A stretch of DNA of 21,308 nt from Defluviitaleaceae bacterium (GTDB lineage Bacteria; Bacillota; Clostridia; Lachnospirales; WRAX01): NCBI GenBank assembly GCA_009787945.1, contig WQSI01000020.1:1-21308 (forward strand). Direction: 5' to 3'. This document shows positions 15,066 to 21,308 of this stretch, piece by piece. Position numbers and translations under genes: made by a program. Within the stretch, counting starts at the first letter, position 1. The number at the start of each line of letters is the position of its first letter. The notes beneath the pieces are model-generated. The model did no database searches. It was not told where the DNA came from and saw only the letters and a list, made by a program, of their open reading frames with translations.

Positions 15066-15793
15066 GTTTTGCGCGCCACAAAAAACACACGCTCGCTTTG
15101 GTGGTGGGGCGGGTTTAAAGTCAGTTCGTCAAATTCCCCTAAAATTTCCAGCCCTGCAATCCTTAGCGCGTTTTTTATTTCGCCTATTTTGTGAGCTTTT
15201 TGAACATGCACCTCCTCATAACGGGAATAAAGCCCATTCTCATCACCAACAAAAAGTGTCACCTGGTACTCATTAATTCTCTCTTCTTCGCAATAAAAAT
15301 TTTCCCAAATATACGCTCCGCTGTCACCAACCCCTGAAAAGTCATTGTCTGCAAGGATTTGGCTGTACTTATATTCGGTATTAATGTCAAAAACAAACAA
15401 ACCGCCAGGATTTAAATAAAATTGCACTTGCTTGAACACTTGCGCAAGCTCTTCTGGCTCTAATATGTAATTTAAGCTGTCACAAATGCATATTACGGCA
15501 TCAACACTGCCATACAGCTCAAATTCACGCATGTCCTGCTGCAACCAAAGGATTTCGGGGTTTGTTTCCCTAGCAACCATCAGCATGTCAGCAGACAGGT
15601 CAGCCCCTATCATATCATATCCCCGACTCGCCAAAATATCAGTCAAAACCCCTGTGCCGCAAGCCAAATCTAAAATTAAATTTGGCTTTAATTCAAATTT
15701 CAACCATAACTCCTCGATATATTCTGCCCACTCCAAATAAGGTGCTTCCATTAACTGGTCATACACCCTAGCAAATTCCCCATAAATTTCCAC
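15062..15793 (-). CDS. Class I SAM-dependent methyltransferase
   Basis: The 243-residue protein has a Rossmann-type methyltransferase fold. Motif I is LDLACGTG (41-48), the acidic residue of motif II is Asp65 in GADLS, and FVFDINT lies near the expected strand 5. The insert after it and the C-terminal region resemble small-molecule methyltransferases with the N-terminal signature Y-x-x-x-A-x-x-Y-D-x-L (here YGEFARVYDQL). The substrate cannot be told. It starts with GTG at 15793, with GGGGG 6 nt upstream. The start is 1 nt from the stop of the spore protein gene, so the two are almost certainly cotranscribed. Confidence 0.88.
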   Translation of the reverse strand: MEIYGEFARVYDQLMEAPYLEWAEYIEELWLKFELKPNLILDLACGTGVLTDILASRGYDMIGADLSADMLMVARETNPEILWLQQDMREFELYGSVDAVICICDSLNYILEPEELAQVFKQVQFYLNPGGLFVFDINTEYKYSQILADNDFSGVGDSGAYIWENFYCEEERINEYQVTLFVGDENGLYSRYEEVHVQKAHKIGEIKNALRIAGLEILGEFDELTLNPPHHQSERVFFVARKT

Positions 15794-15794
15794 A

Positions 15795-15953
15795 TCAATC
15801 CCCCTTAGGTTTTTTCTTGCGTTTTGAAGCCATAATACCGCCGATACGCCCGCTTTCCCGTGCCGTCAGCGACTTCCATCCGCCCTCTTCAACTTTCTCC
15901 AAAAGCCCTAACTCTTGGGCAATTTCGTATTTCATGCGGTCATCTCTCTTCAT
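15795..15953 (-). CDS. Small acid-soluble spore protein, alpha/beta type
   Basis: Alpha/beta SASPs coat and protect DNA in the dormant spore and are later degraded by the GPR protease. The 52-residue protein has both conserved blocks: KYEIAQELGL (8-17), which holds the GPR-type cleavage site after Glu, and GWKSLTARESGRIGG (25-39). The tail is strongly basic (KRKKKPKGD). The frame opens further upstream, but the ATG at 15953 has GGAGG 9 nt before it. It is shorter than the major SASPs (60-70 residues) and resembles the minor form seen in clostridia. A possible SigG promoter lies upstream, and a methyltransferase gene follows immediately. Confidence 0.85.
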   Translation of the reverse strand: MKRDDRMKYEIAQELGLLEKVEEGGWKSLTARESGRIGGIMASKRKKKPKGD

Positions 15954-15995
15954 AATAATACGCCTCCAATTCCGTTTTGTCAATAGGTTAGTATA

Positions 15996-16024
15996 TAGTA
16001 TTGCCGACCAAGAAAATTATTTGC
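15996..16024 (-). promoter_or_regulatory. Possible SigG (forespore) promoter of the spore protein gene
   Basis: GCAAA (16024-16020) and AATACTA (16002-15996) are 17 nt apart on the minus strand. They fit the SigG consensus (G-H-A-T-R and C-A-T-N-N-T-A) with one mismatch each. No SigA -35/-10 pair is seen in this position. The AT-rich context makes chance matches likely. Confidence 0.35.
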
Positions 16025-16031
16025 ATTACTG

Positions 16032-16060
16032 TTGACAAAAACTTGTATTAGGCATATAAT
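16032..16060 (+). promoter_or_regulatory. Consensus SigA promoter of asd-dapA
   Basis: TTGACA (16032-16037) and TATAAT (16055-16060) are separated by 17 nt, a perfect consensus match. The start near 16067 leaves a leader of about 35 nt, too short for a lysine riboswitch or T-box. Confidence 0.9.
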
Positions 16061-16101
16061 GGAATTATCGAATTTTAAAACGAAAAAACGGGGGTGGCTT
16101 T

Positions 16102-17076
16102 TTGAAATTAGCAGTAATTGGTGCTACTGGCATGGTAGGCTCAACAATTATCCAAATTTTGGAAGAAAGAAATTTTAAAGCAGACGGTTTTGTTTTTTAC
16201 GCATCACCACGCTCTGCAGGCAAAACTTTGAAATTTAACGGTGAAAACCACACCATACAAGCTCTTGATGATAATATAATAAATGCAGGGCTTGATATGG
16301 CACTTTTTGCCGCTGGTGGTGAAATTTCGGCAAAATATGCCCCTCTTCTTGTGGAAAAAGGTGTGGTTGTTATTGACAACTCCTCTAAATTCCGCATGAA
16401 CACTGATGTTCCATTGGTTGTGCCAGAGGTTAATGCGGGTGACGCAAAGCTTCACAAAGGCATAATAGCCAATCCAAATTGCTCTACAATACAGGCTTTG
16501 GTGGCACTTGCCCCTCTTCATAAGGCTTTCGGGCTTAAACGTGTGATTTATTCGACATATCAGGCGGTTAGCGGTGCTGGACAAAATGGTTGGCAGGATT
16601 TGGAAGAAGGGCTGAAAGGTGCGCCCCACAAATATTTTGCGCAACCAATTGCGTGCAACGTAATCCCGCAAATTGATGTATTTTCGGATGACGATTACAC
16701 AGGGGAAGAGCTTAAAATGATGCGCGAAACCCAAAAAATATTGGGTTTGCCAAGTCTCGGTGTTACCGCAACATGTGTTCGTGTGCCAGTCTTTAATGGT
16801 CATTCAGTTAGCATAAATGCAGAATTTGAAAATAAAATTGATATAGCAGAGGTTGTCCAAATTTTAAAGGCGGCGGCGGGCATTGTTGTGAAAGACGATG
16901 CGCAAAACAATGTGTACCCAATGCCTATTTGTGCAGACGGTAAAGACGATGTATATGTAGGGCGTATTCGCCGTGATGCTTCGGTGGAAAACGGTTTAAA
17001 TATGTGGGTTGTGGCAGATAATTTGCGCAAAGGTGCCGCCACAAACGCGGTACAAATTGCTGAGCTATTCATATAA
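16102..17076 (+). CDS. asd: Aspartate-semialdehyde dehydrogenase
   Basis: Asd reduces aspartyl phosphate to aspartate semialdehyde with NADPH, the branch point to lysine/diaminopimelate and to threonine/methionine. The nucleotide-binding start is VIGATGMVG (5-13). The catalytic Cys127 lies in IIANPNCSTIQ, and substrate-binding Arg227 and the active-site His234 in VRVPVFNGHS. The length of 324 is a little short of the ~330 average but complete. The start is TTG at 16102; a GGGGGTGG SD lies 4-7 nt upstream. It leads an operon with dapA (12 nt gap) and an unrecognised third gene. Confidence 0.97.
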   Translation: MKLAVIGATGMVGSTIIQILEERNFKADGFVFYASPRSAGKTLKFNGENHTIQALDDNIINAGLDMALFAAGGEISAKYAPLLVEKGVVVIDNSSKFRMNTDVPLVVPEVNAGDAKLHKGIIANPNCSTIQALVALAPLHKAFGLKRVIYSTYQAVSGAGQNGWQDLEEGLKGAPHKYFAQPIACNVIPQIDVFSDDDYTGEELKMMRETQKILGLPSLGVTATCVRVPVFNGHSVSINAEFENKIDIAEVVQILKAAAGIVVKDDAQNNVYPMPICADGKDDVYVGRIRRDASVENGLNMWVVADNLRKGAATNAVQIAELFI

Positions 17077-17088
17077 GGGGGAGCTAAA

Positions 17089-17970
17089 ATGGCATTATTT
17101 CAAGGAGTGGGCACTGCGATTGTTACGCCTTTTAACGAAAAAGGCGAAGTGTGTTACAATACATTTGAAAAGTTAATAGAGTTCCAAATTGTTAATGACG
17201 TAGATGCCATAATTGCCTGCGGCACAACAGGGGAATCTGCCACTTTGAGCTATGAAGAGCGGGCAGATGTGATAAAGTTTACTGTCGAAACCGTGGCGGG
17301 GCGCGTACCCGTTATCGGCGGCGGCGGAAGCAACTCTACTGCGTCCACAATACGCCTGTGCCAGGATGCTCAAAATGCAGGGGCAGACGGCATTTTGGCA
17401 GTAACACCATATTACAACAAAACCACACAAAAGGGGCTTGTGGAACATTACACAGCCGTGGCAAAAGAGGTCGATTTGCCCATTATTGTGTACAATGTAC
17501 CTGTTCGCACAGGTCTTAATATCGAGCCAGAAACCTTGTTAAAATTGTCAAAAGTTGACAATATAGTGGGCATAAAAGAGTCCGCTGGCAATTTGGTGCA
17601 AACCGCTAAAATGGCAGCACTTTGCGGAGCTGATTTTGATATTTATGCTGGCAACTGCAACGAAGTTTTAGCGTCTTTGTCCCTTGGTGCTGTAGGTTGC
17701 ATTTCCGTTATGGGAAACGTTGCGCCCAAGGATTTGCATGACCTTTGTGTGTCATTCCGCAACGGCGACCTTGCCATGGCGCAAGAGCTGCAATTTAAAG
17801 CCCTGCCCCTCATCGACGCACTTTTCGCCGAGCTAAACCCAATCCCTGTAAAATATATTTTGAACCTTATGGGCTTTAATGTCGGCATATGCCGCCCCCC
17901 TCTTACCACTTTAGAAGATGAGCATGTGGGATTAATTACAAAAGCAGCAAAAAACTATGGATTAATATAA
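17089..17970 (+). CDS. dapA: 4-hydroxy-tetrahydrodipicolinate synthase
   Basis: DapA condenses pyruvate with aspartate semialdehyde, the first committed step to lysine, diaminopimelate for peptidoglycan, and dipicolinate for spores. The TIM-barrel protein of 293 residues has GTTGESATL (45-53), Tyr109 and Tyr135 (in YNVPVRTG) and the Schiff-base Lys163 in GIKESAGN. All expected catalytic residues are present. The ATG at 17089 has GGGGGAG close upstream and follows asd by 12 nt. A gene of unknown function begins 18 nt downstream. Confidence 0.98.
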   Translation: MALFQGVGTAIVTPFNEKGEVCYNTFEKLIEFQIVNDVDAIIACGTTGESATLSYEERADVIKFTVETVAGRVPVIGGGGSNSTASTIRLCQDAQNAGADGILAVTPYYNKTTQKGLVEHYTAVAKEVDLPIIVYNVPVRTGLNIEPETLLKLSKVDNIVGIKESAGNLVQTAKMAALCGADFDIYAGNCNEVLASLSLGAVGCISVMGNVAPKDLHDLCVSFRNGDLAMAQELQFKALPLIDALFAELNPIPVKYILNLMGFNVGICRPPLTTLEDEHVGLITKAAKNYGLI

Positions 17971-17988
17971 ACAAAAGGAGAAGATAAC

Positions 17989-18642
17989 ATGTTAAAGCCA
18001 GAATTTATTCAAAGCTTGAAACAAACTGATGTAAGCACCGATGCAAGCAAGACCGCAACCCGACTTAGGGAGATATGGAGCGTTTTGGAAAAATCCCAGA
18101 GGGATGAGGTTTTAGAATTTGTAGGCCTTAAAAAAACCTCTGTGGAGAGAGCTTACAAAACAGGCTCAATTTCTGCAAAATTAGCGGTTTCTGTTGCTCA
18201 AGTGGCAAAAATTTGCCCTCGTTACCTAACAGGTCAAAACGATGAAAGTGCCCTTCGCGGAGATTTGTCTGGGGCTTTAACCAACTTTTTAAAAGACCTT
18301 GGCTACAAAGCAACAAAAAAAGACATGCTTTCCGAAACAAATTCGCAACAAACCCCCGAAGTTGCCGATGAGGAGCTTGCAACATTTGTTCAGCCCAGCA
18401 CGCCTGATGAGGTAATAGGCATGGATTTTCTTGAAGAAGAATATGTTGTAACCGACCTTGGAATCATAACAATGATGGCAGAGGAAGCCTCCGCCCTGCT
18501 TGACGAAAACGCGCTTGAAAAAGTGAAAGATTTAACCTGCGAAGAAACAAGCTTATTACTACAAAGCCTGCGAATTCAATCAGGATTTTCTGACTACAAA
18601 AAGGCGCAATTTGAACTTGTTAAGTATCTTTTGTTGTTATAA
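17989..18642 (+). CDS. Unrecognised helical protein, third gene of the asd-dapA operon
   Basis: I do not recognise this 217-residue protein. It has no signal peptide or membrane segment. Residues 25-82 look helical and contain SQRDEVLEFVGLKKTSVERA followed by KTGSISAKLAVSVAQVAKIC and PRYLTGQNDE. This resembles a helix-turn-helix-like fold in which a recognition helix is followed by a Y-L-T-G turn, as in some Xre-like domains. A linker (about 110-140, rich in Ser, Gln, Thr, Pro) leads to an acidic C-terminal helical region (141-217). The SD AAAGGAG lies before the ATG, 18 nt after dapA, and a strong hairpin ends the unit. A regulatory or DNA-binding role is possible but unproven. Confidence 0.75.
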   Translation: MLKPEFIQSLKQTDVSTDASKTATRLREIWSVLEKSQRDEVLEFVGLKKTSVERAYKTGSISAKLAVSVAQVAKICPRYLTGQNDESALRGDLSGALTNFLKDLGYKATKKDMLSETNSQQTPEVADEELATFVQPSTPDEVIGMDFLEEEYVVTDLGIITMMAEEASALLDENALEKVKDLTCEETSLLLQSLRIQSGFSDYKKAQFELVKYLLLL

Positions 18643-18647
18643 AATAT

Positions 18648-18681
18648 AACCCCAGCCCTCTCAAAATTAGGGCTGGGGGTT
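18648..18681 (+). terminator. Terminator-like hairpin after the asd operon
   Basis: AACCCCAGCCCT (18648-18659) pairs with AGGGCTGGGGGTT (18669-18681) around a 9-nt loop, with one bulged G. The GC-rich stem is very stable, but only a weak T-rich stretch follows, so termination may be less efficient. Confidence 0.7.
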
Positions 18682-18713
18682 CGTGCATATTTCTTGTCCG
18701 CTACTTTTTGAGT

Positions 18714-18753
18714 AGTTTGTTAAAAACTTTGCCGACATAGTTTTTAGCGAACT
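18714..18753 (+). promoter_or_regulatory. Long hairpin in the leader of the orphan lipoprotein gene
   Basis: AGTTTGTTAAAAACT (18714-18728) pairs over all 15 positions (two G-U) with AGTTTTTAGCGAACT (18739-18753), loop TTGCCGACAT. It ends 5 nt before the SD-like AAAGGGGG. A smaller hairpin, CTACT/AGTAG (18701-18715), shares two bases with the first arm, so the two could compete. No clear promoter is seen in 18682-18778. Confidence 0.5.
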
Positions 18754-18778
18754 CGACAAAGGGGGTTAGACATCTAAA

Positions 18779-19474
18779 TTGAAGAGATTTGTGGCACTAT
18801 TGCTATTTTTCATCATTCTTTTGGTAATGTCAGGATGTGTACTCTTCAAAGGTGGCGTAAGAACTGGAGGAGTGATAGATTATTATGGCGAGTATTATTT
18901 TGTTCTACCTTTTAATCATATCATTAGCTATAATATAGGCGATACGCTTTATTTTACGACCGACAATTCACTAAAGGAAATGAAAGAAGCAATTAATGAT
19001 GCTGGCTACCTAGCAACGCTACACACAAACGGCGAAACTGAAACCATATTAATTTCTGTCGAACAAAATCATATAACCTACCACTTCATTATCTTTGACG
19101 CAGATTATTCTGGAATATTCACTTTATCAAATGCTCTATCAAACACGTGGATGGGAGTTTTTCATGGGGAATTAGCGCCTTCAAATTTGCCTTTCTTAGC
19201 ACCTCTGCACATGTTAGAGCCTAGACCCAACACTAATTTAAGAAGAAGGGTTTTTGGTTCGTTTAATGAAATTGAATATTTTTACCTCAAGGCTGGAAGA
19301 AACTATGTTGTTGTCGATAGGGATAAGAAAACAATCTTCTTTCATAATGGTAATTCTAGGCTATTTACACCAATTCCTGGTGTTCAAACTTCTGTCGTAA
19401 GAGGAACGATTGCGTTGCGCTTCGTAAGCGTAGACGACGAAAACTTTTTATATATCGAAATTATGCGTAATTGA
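18779..19474 (+). CDS. Orphan lipoprotein of unknown function
   Basis: This is a probable secreted lipoprotein of 231 residues. A basic start (MKRF) and a hydrophobic stretch lead to the lipobox VMSGC, so Cys20 would be lipidated. The rest is rich in aromatic residues and beta-strand-like segments, with no repeat or motif I recognise. The start is TTG at 18779, the first possible codon after an in-frame TAG. The best SD (AAAGGGGG) is about 13 nt away, rather far, so translation may be weak or the hairpin upstream may matter. Base composition and codon use look more AT-rich than in the neighbours. It stands alone between the asd operon and the convergent glgA. Confidence 0.75.
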   Translation: MKRFVALLLFFIILLVMSGCVLFKGGVRTGGVIDYYGEYYFVLPFNHIISYNIGDTLYFTTDNSLKEMKEAINDAGYLATLHTNGETETILISVEQNHITYHFIIFDADYSGIFTLSNALSNTWMGVFHGELAPSNLPFLAPLHMLEPRPNTNLRRRVFGSFNEIEYFYLKAGRNYVVVDRDKKTIFFHNGNSRLFTPIPGVQTSVVRGTIALRFVSVDDENFLYIEIMRN

Positions 19475-19505
19475 AAAAAGACGAGTTATTGTTGCTCGTC
19501 TTTTT
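19475..19505. terminator. Bidirectional terminator between the lipoprotein gene and glgA
   Basis: AAAAAGACGAG (19475-19485) and CTCGTCTTTTT (19495-19505) form a perfect 11-bp stem with a 9-nt loop. The A- and T-tracts serve both converging genes. Confidence 0.92.
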
Positions 19506-19510
19506 GGTTT

Positions 19511-20944
19511 TTATATTAAATTTTCATATAATTCAAGATACTCTCTCGCAGAATTTTCCCAAGAAAAGTCAGCACTCATAGCATTTTGGCGGGCTTTCCC
19601 AAAAAGCTCTTGGTCGGCATAAATTTCAAGGGCTTTTTTCATTGCCCACCTTATGCCGCCGTGGTCATAATTTTCAAAAACAATGCCTCTCCCCTCCCCT
19701 GTTTCTGCGTCAAAATTGGGTACTGTGTCAACCAAGCCGCCAGTACCCCGCACCACAGGGATTGCACCATAGCGCATTGCCATCAACTGGCTAAGACCGC
19801 AGGGTTCAAAGAGCGAAGGCATGAGAAAAAAATCTGCCCCTGCATAATATTGATGAGCCAAATTCGCGTCAAATTTGATATTTGCGTGGATTTTGTCGGG
19901 GTGAATGTGGGCTGCATGTGCCAACATCTGCTCAAAACGATGTTCTCCATTGCCAAGAACCGCCAACTGCATATCCTGGTTACTGATGAAGTCCCCCAAA
20001 ATAGCAGGAATTAGGTCAAGACCTTTCTGCTCCGCCAAACGCGAAACCACAACAAACAAAGGAACGTCCCCTCGTACAGGCAAGCCAAGGGCTTCTTGCA
20101 AAGCTGCCTTGTTCTCGGCTTTTCCAACCACACTATCTACACTAAAATTAGCAGAAATAACATCGTTGGTTGCAGGATTGTACTCTTCATAATCAATGCC
20201 GTTTAAAATGCCTAGAAGCTGGTCTTTGCGCTGGGAAAGCACCCCTTCCAACCCATATCCGTACTCAGATGTTTGAATTTCTTTGGCATAAGTGGGGCTT
20301 ACAGTTGTAATGAAGTCGGCATGGGTAAGCCCCGCCTTCATATAGTTAACACTGCCATAAAATTCCAATTTATCAGCAGCCATATAGCCGTGATTAAGAC
20401 CGATGCTTGGCAAAATATGGTCGCCAAACCTTCCTTGGTGTTGCAAATTATGAACCGTAAACACGGTTTTAATGTCTTTATAGAATGTAAATTTTTGGAA
20501 ATCGTCTTTTAAATACAGCGACCCAAGCCCCGTCTGCCAGTCATTAAAATTGATGATGTGGGGTTGAAAGTCGATAGTAGGAAGCAAAGCGAGAGCCGCT
20601 TTAGTGAAAAACGCGTAACGCTTGGCATCATCATCATAACCATACAAACCGTCACGGCTAAAGAAATCCTGATTGGCAATTAAATAAACAGGAACGTCCA
20701 CCCCCGCAGCATACACACCAAAACCGTGAGAAGCCGTACCCATCAACACCTCTAGCGAATCCACATGGCGCAGACCCACAAGCTTGCCTTGGTCCAGGTT
20801 TTTGTGCATGGGCAAAACCACCCGCACATCCACACCCAACGACCTTAACGCCTTTGGCAAACTGCCCACCACATCTCCAAGACCCCCGCTTTTTATAAAA
20901 GGGGCTGCCTCACTTGCCACAAACAAAACCTTTAATTTTTCCAC
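19511..20944 (-). CDS. glgA: Glycogen synthase (ADP-glucose type)
   Basis: GlgA elongates glycogen chains from ADP-glucose. The 477-residue GT5 enzyme starts with VLFVASEAAPFIKSGGLGDV, where Lys18-Ser-Gly-Gly is the ADP-glucose-binding loop. It has TVHNLQHQG in the N-terminal lobe, LNGIDYEEYNPATN, and MPSLFEPCGLSQLMAMRYG plus VVRGTGGLVDTV in the C-terminal lobe. It starts with GTG at 20944; AAGGGG lies 8 nt upstream, within one arm of an inverted repeat that extends into codons 13-17. No other glycogen gene is in the window. It lies 23 nt downstream of the SLH gene with no promoter between them. Confidence 0.97.
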   Translation of the reverse strand: MEKLKVLFVASEAAPFIKSGGLGDVVGSLPKALRSLGVDVRVVLPMHKNLDQGKLVGLRHVDSLEVLMGTASHGFGVYAAGVDVPVYLIANQDFFSRDGLYGYDDDAKRYAFFTKAALALLPTIDFQPHIINFNDWQTGLGSLYLKDDFQKFTFYKDIKTVFTVHNLQHQGRFGDHILPSIGLNHGYMAADKLEFYGSVNYMKAGLTHADFITTVSPTYAKEIQTSEYGYGLEGVLSQRKDQLLGILNGIDYEEYNPATNDVISANFSVDSVVGKAENKAALQEALGLPVRGDVPLFVVVSRLAEQKGLDLIPAILGDFISNQDMQLAVLGNGEHRFEQMLAHAAHIHPDKIHANIKFDANLAHQYYAGADFFLMPSLFEPCGLSQLMAMRYGAIPVVRGTGGLVDTVPNFDAETGEGRGIVFENYDHGGIRWAMKKALEIYADQELFGKARQNAMSADFSWENSAREYLELYENLI

Positions 20945-20960
20945 AGAAACAGCCCCTTTT
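20897..20960 (-). promoter_or_regulatory. Inverted repeat overlapping the glgA ribosome binding site
   Basis: On the minus strand, AAAAGGGGCTG (20960-20950), which contains the glgA SD, is perfectly complementary over 11 bp to CAGCCCCTTTT (20907-20897) inside the coding region. Pairing would place the GTG start in the 42-nt loop and hide the SD. Confidence 0.5.
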
Positions 20961-20967
20961 CAATGTT

Positions 20968-21308
20968 TTAGTTTAAAATTTCAAACAACCTCAATACTGT
21001 GATTATAGATTGCTCTCGTGTATAATCCCCTTGCGGGGCAAATTGGTTGTCACCAACACCGCCCATTATGCCCGCGGACTGTATTGCCCCAACAGCGTCA
21101 ACCGCCCATGATGAAATTGCAGAATTGTCAGCAAAAGTTGGCTGTGCAGGGGGCAACGGCATGCCAATGGCATCAGCAAGACGAACCAACATAACAGCAG
21201 CTTGTTCGCGGGTTAGCTGACCATTTGGATTAAAATTACCTTCACCAACACCTGTCACCACACCGAGATAGCCCATTTTTTGGACATTTATATCATTGGT
21301 GTCATTAA
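20968..21308 (-). CDS. S-layer-homology domain protein (partial, C-terminal end)
   Basis: Only the C-terminal ~113 residues are visible; the frame is open to the right edge, so the ATG at 21276 is probably internal. It contains the end of one SLH motif (MGYLGVVTGVGEGNFNPNG followed by LTREQAAVMLVRLADAIG) and a complete second one (FADNSAISSWAVDAVGAIQ, GIMGGVGDNQFAPQGDYTREQ, and ITVLRLFEIL). SLH domains bind pyruvylated secondary cell-wall polymer and anchor proteins to the Gram-positive cell surface. A C-terminal position is common. What the rest of the protein does cannot be told. glgA follows 23 nt downstream on the same strand. Confidence 0.88.
   Translation of the reverse strand, partial: NDTNDINVQKMGYLGVVTGVGEGNFNPNGQLTREQAAVMLVRLADAIGMPLPPAQPTFADNSAISSWAVDAVGAIQSAGIMGGVGDNQFAPQGDYTREQSIITVLRLFEILN

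Noticed and set aside
16061..16101. Lysine riboswitch or T-box before asd
   Set aside because: The leader is about 35 nt, far too short.
16204..16803. 199-codon open frame on the minus strand opposite asd
   Set aside because: asd is unambiguous in this interval; the opposing frame has atypical composition and no SD.
1..21308. CRISPR arrays, tRNA or rRNA genes, insertion sequences, prophage
   Set aside because: No direct-repeat array, cloverleaf-like sequence, transposase or phage gene was seen in the window.

Overview
The window looks like chromosomal DNA of a motile, endospore-forming, Gram-positive anaerobe of the class Clostridia, probably related to Lachnospirales. This is inferred from the mix of genes: a flagellar basal-body operon, an alpha/beta-type small acid-soluble spore protein, an S-layer-homology protein, lipoproteins with lipoboxes, near-consensus SigA promoters with 17-bp spacers, and strong Shine-Dalgarno (SD) sequences. 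I cannot name a genus. At least seven genes appear to start with TTG or GTG.

Layout. (1) 1-6323, minus strand: flagellar rod/MS-ring/export operon in the order flgB, flgC, a short fliF-like gene, fliE, fliF, fliG, fliH, fliI (fliI runs off the left edge). An extended -10 promoter lies just upstream of flgB. (2) 6395-9352, minus: purM-purN-purD, overlapping genes for purine biosynthesis, driven by a perfect-consensus promoter. (3) 9558-10773, minus: rplS, lepB and rqcP, with a candidate L19 leader hairpin. (4) 11014-12508, plus: a beta-carbonic anhydrase, a terminator-like hairpin, then a DUF1275/YoaK-type membrane protein. (5) 12574-15953, minus: an Fe-S aldo/keto reductase, an S41-peptidase-like lipoprotein, a class I methyltransferase and a spore DNA-binding protein. 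(6) 16102-18642, plus: asd, dapA and an unrecognised helical protein, an operon with a perfect-consensus promoter and a terminal hairpin. (7) 18779-19474, plus: an orphan lipoprotein with a long hairpin in its leader. (8) 19511 to the right edge, minus: glgA, downstream of the C-terminal end of an SLH-domain protein.

How the genes fit together. The flagellar genes build the rod base (FlgB, FlgC, FliE), the MS ring (FliF), the rotor (FliG) and the export ATPase with its regulator (FliI, FliH). purM/N/D cover three steps of IMP synthesis. rplS, lepB and rqcP serve translation, secretion and ribosome rescue. asd and dapA lead into lysine, diaminopimelate and (in spores) dipicolinate.

The most unusual element is the stand-alone FliF-like protein of 190 residues between flgC and fliE. 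It keeps the first membrane helix and ring-building motifs 1 and 2 of FliF but lacks ring-building motif 3, the second helix and the FliG-binding tail, while a complete fliF lies two genes downstream. Other points of interest are an 11-bp inverted repeat that could hide the glgA ribosome binding site, an S41 protein without the usual catalytic lysine, a spore protein gene directly joined to a methyltransferase gene, and the unrecognised third gene of the asd-dapA operon. No tRNA, rRNA, CRISPR array, insertion sequence or prophage was seen.
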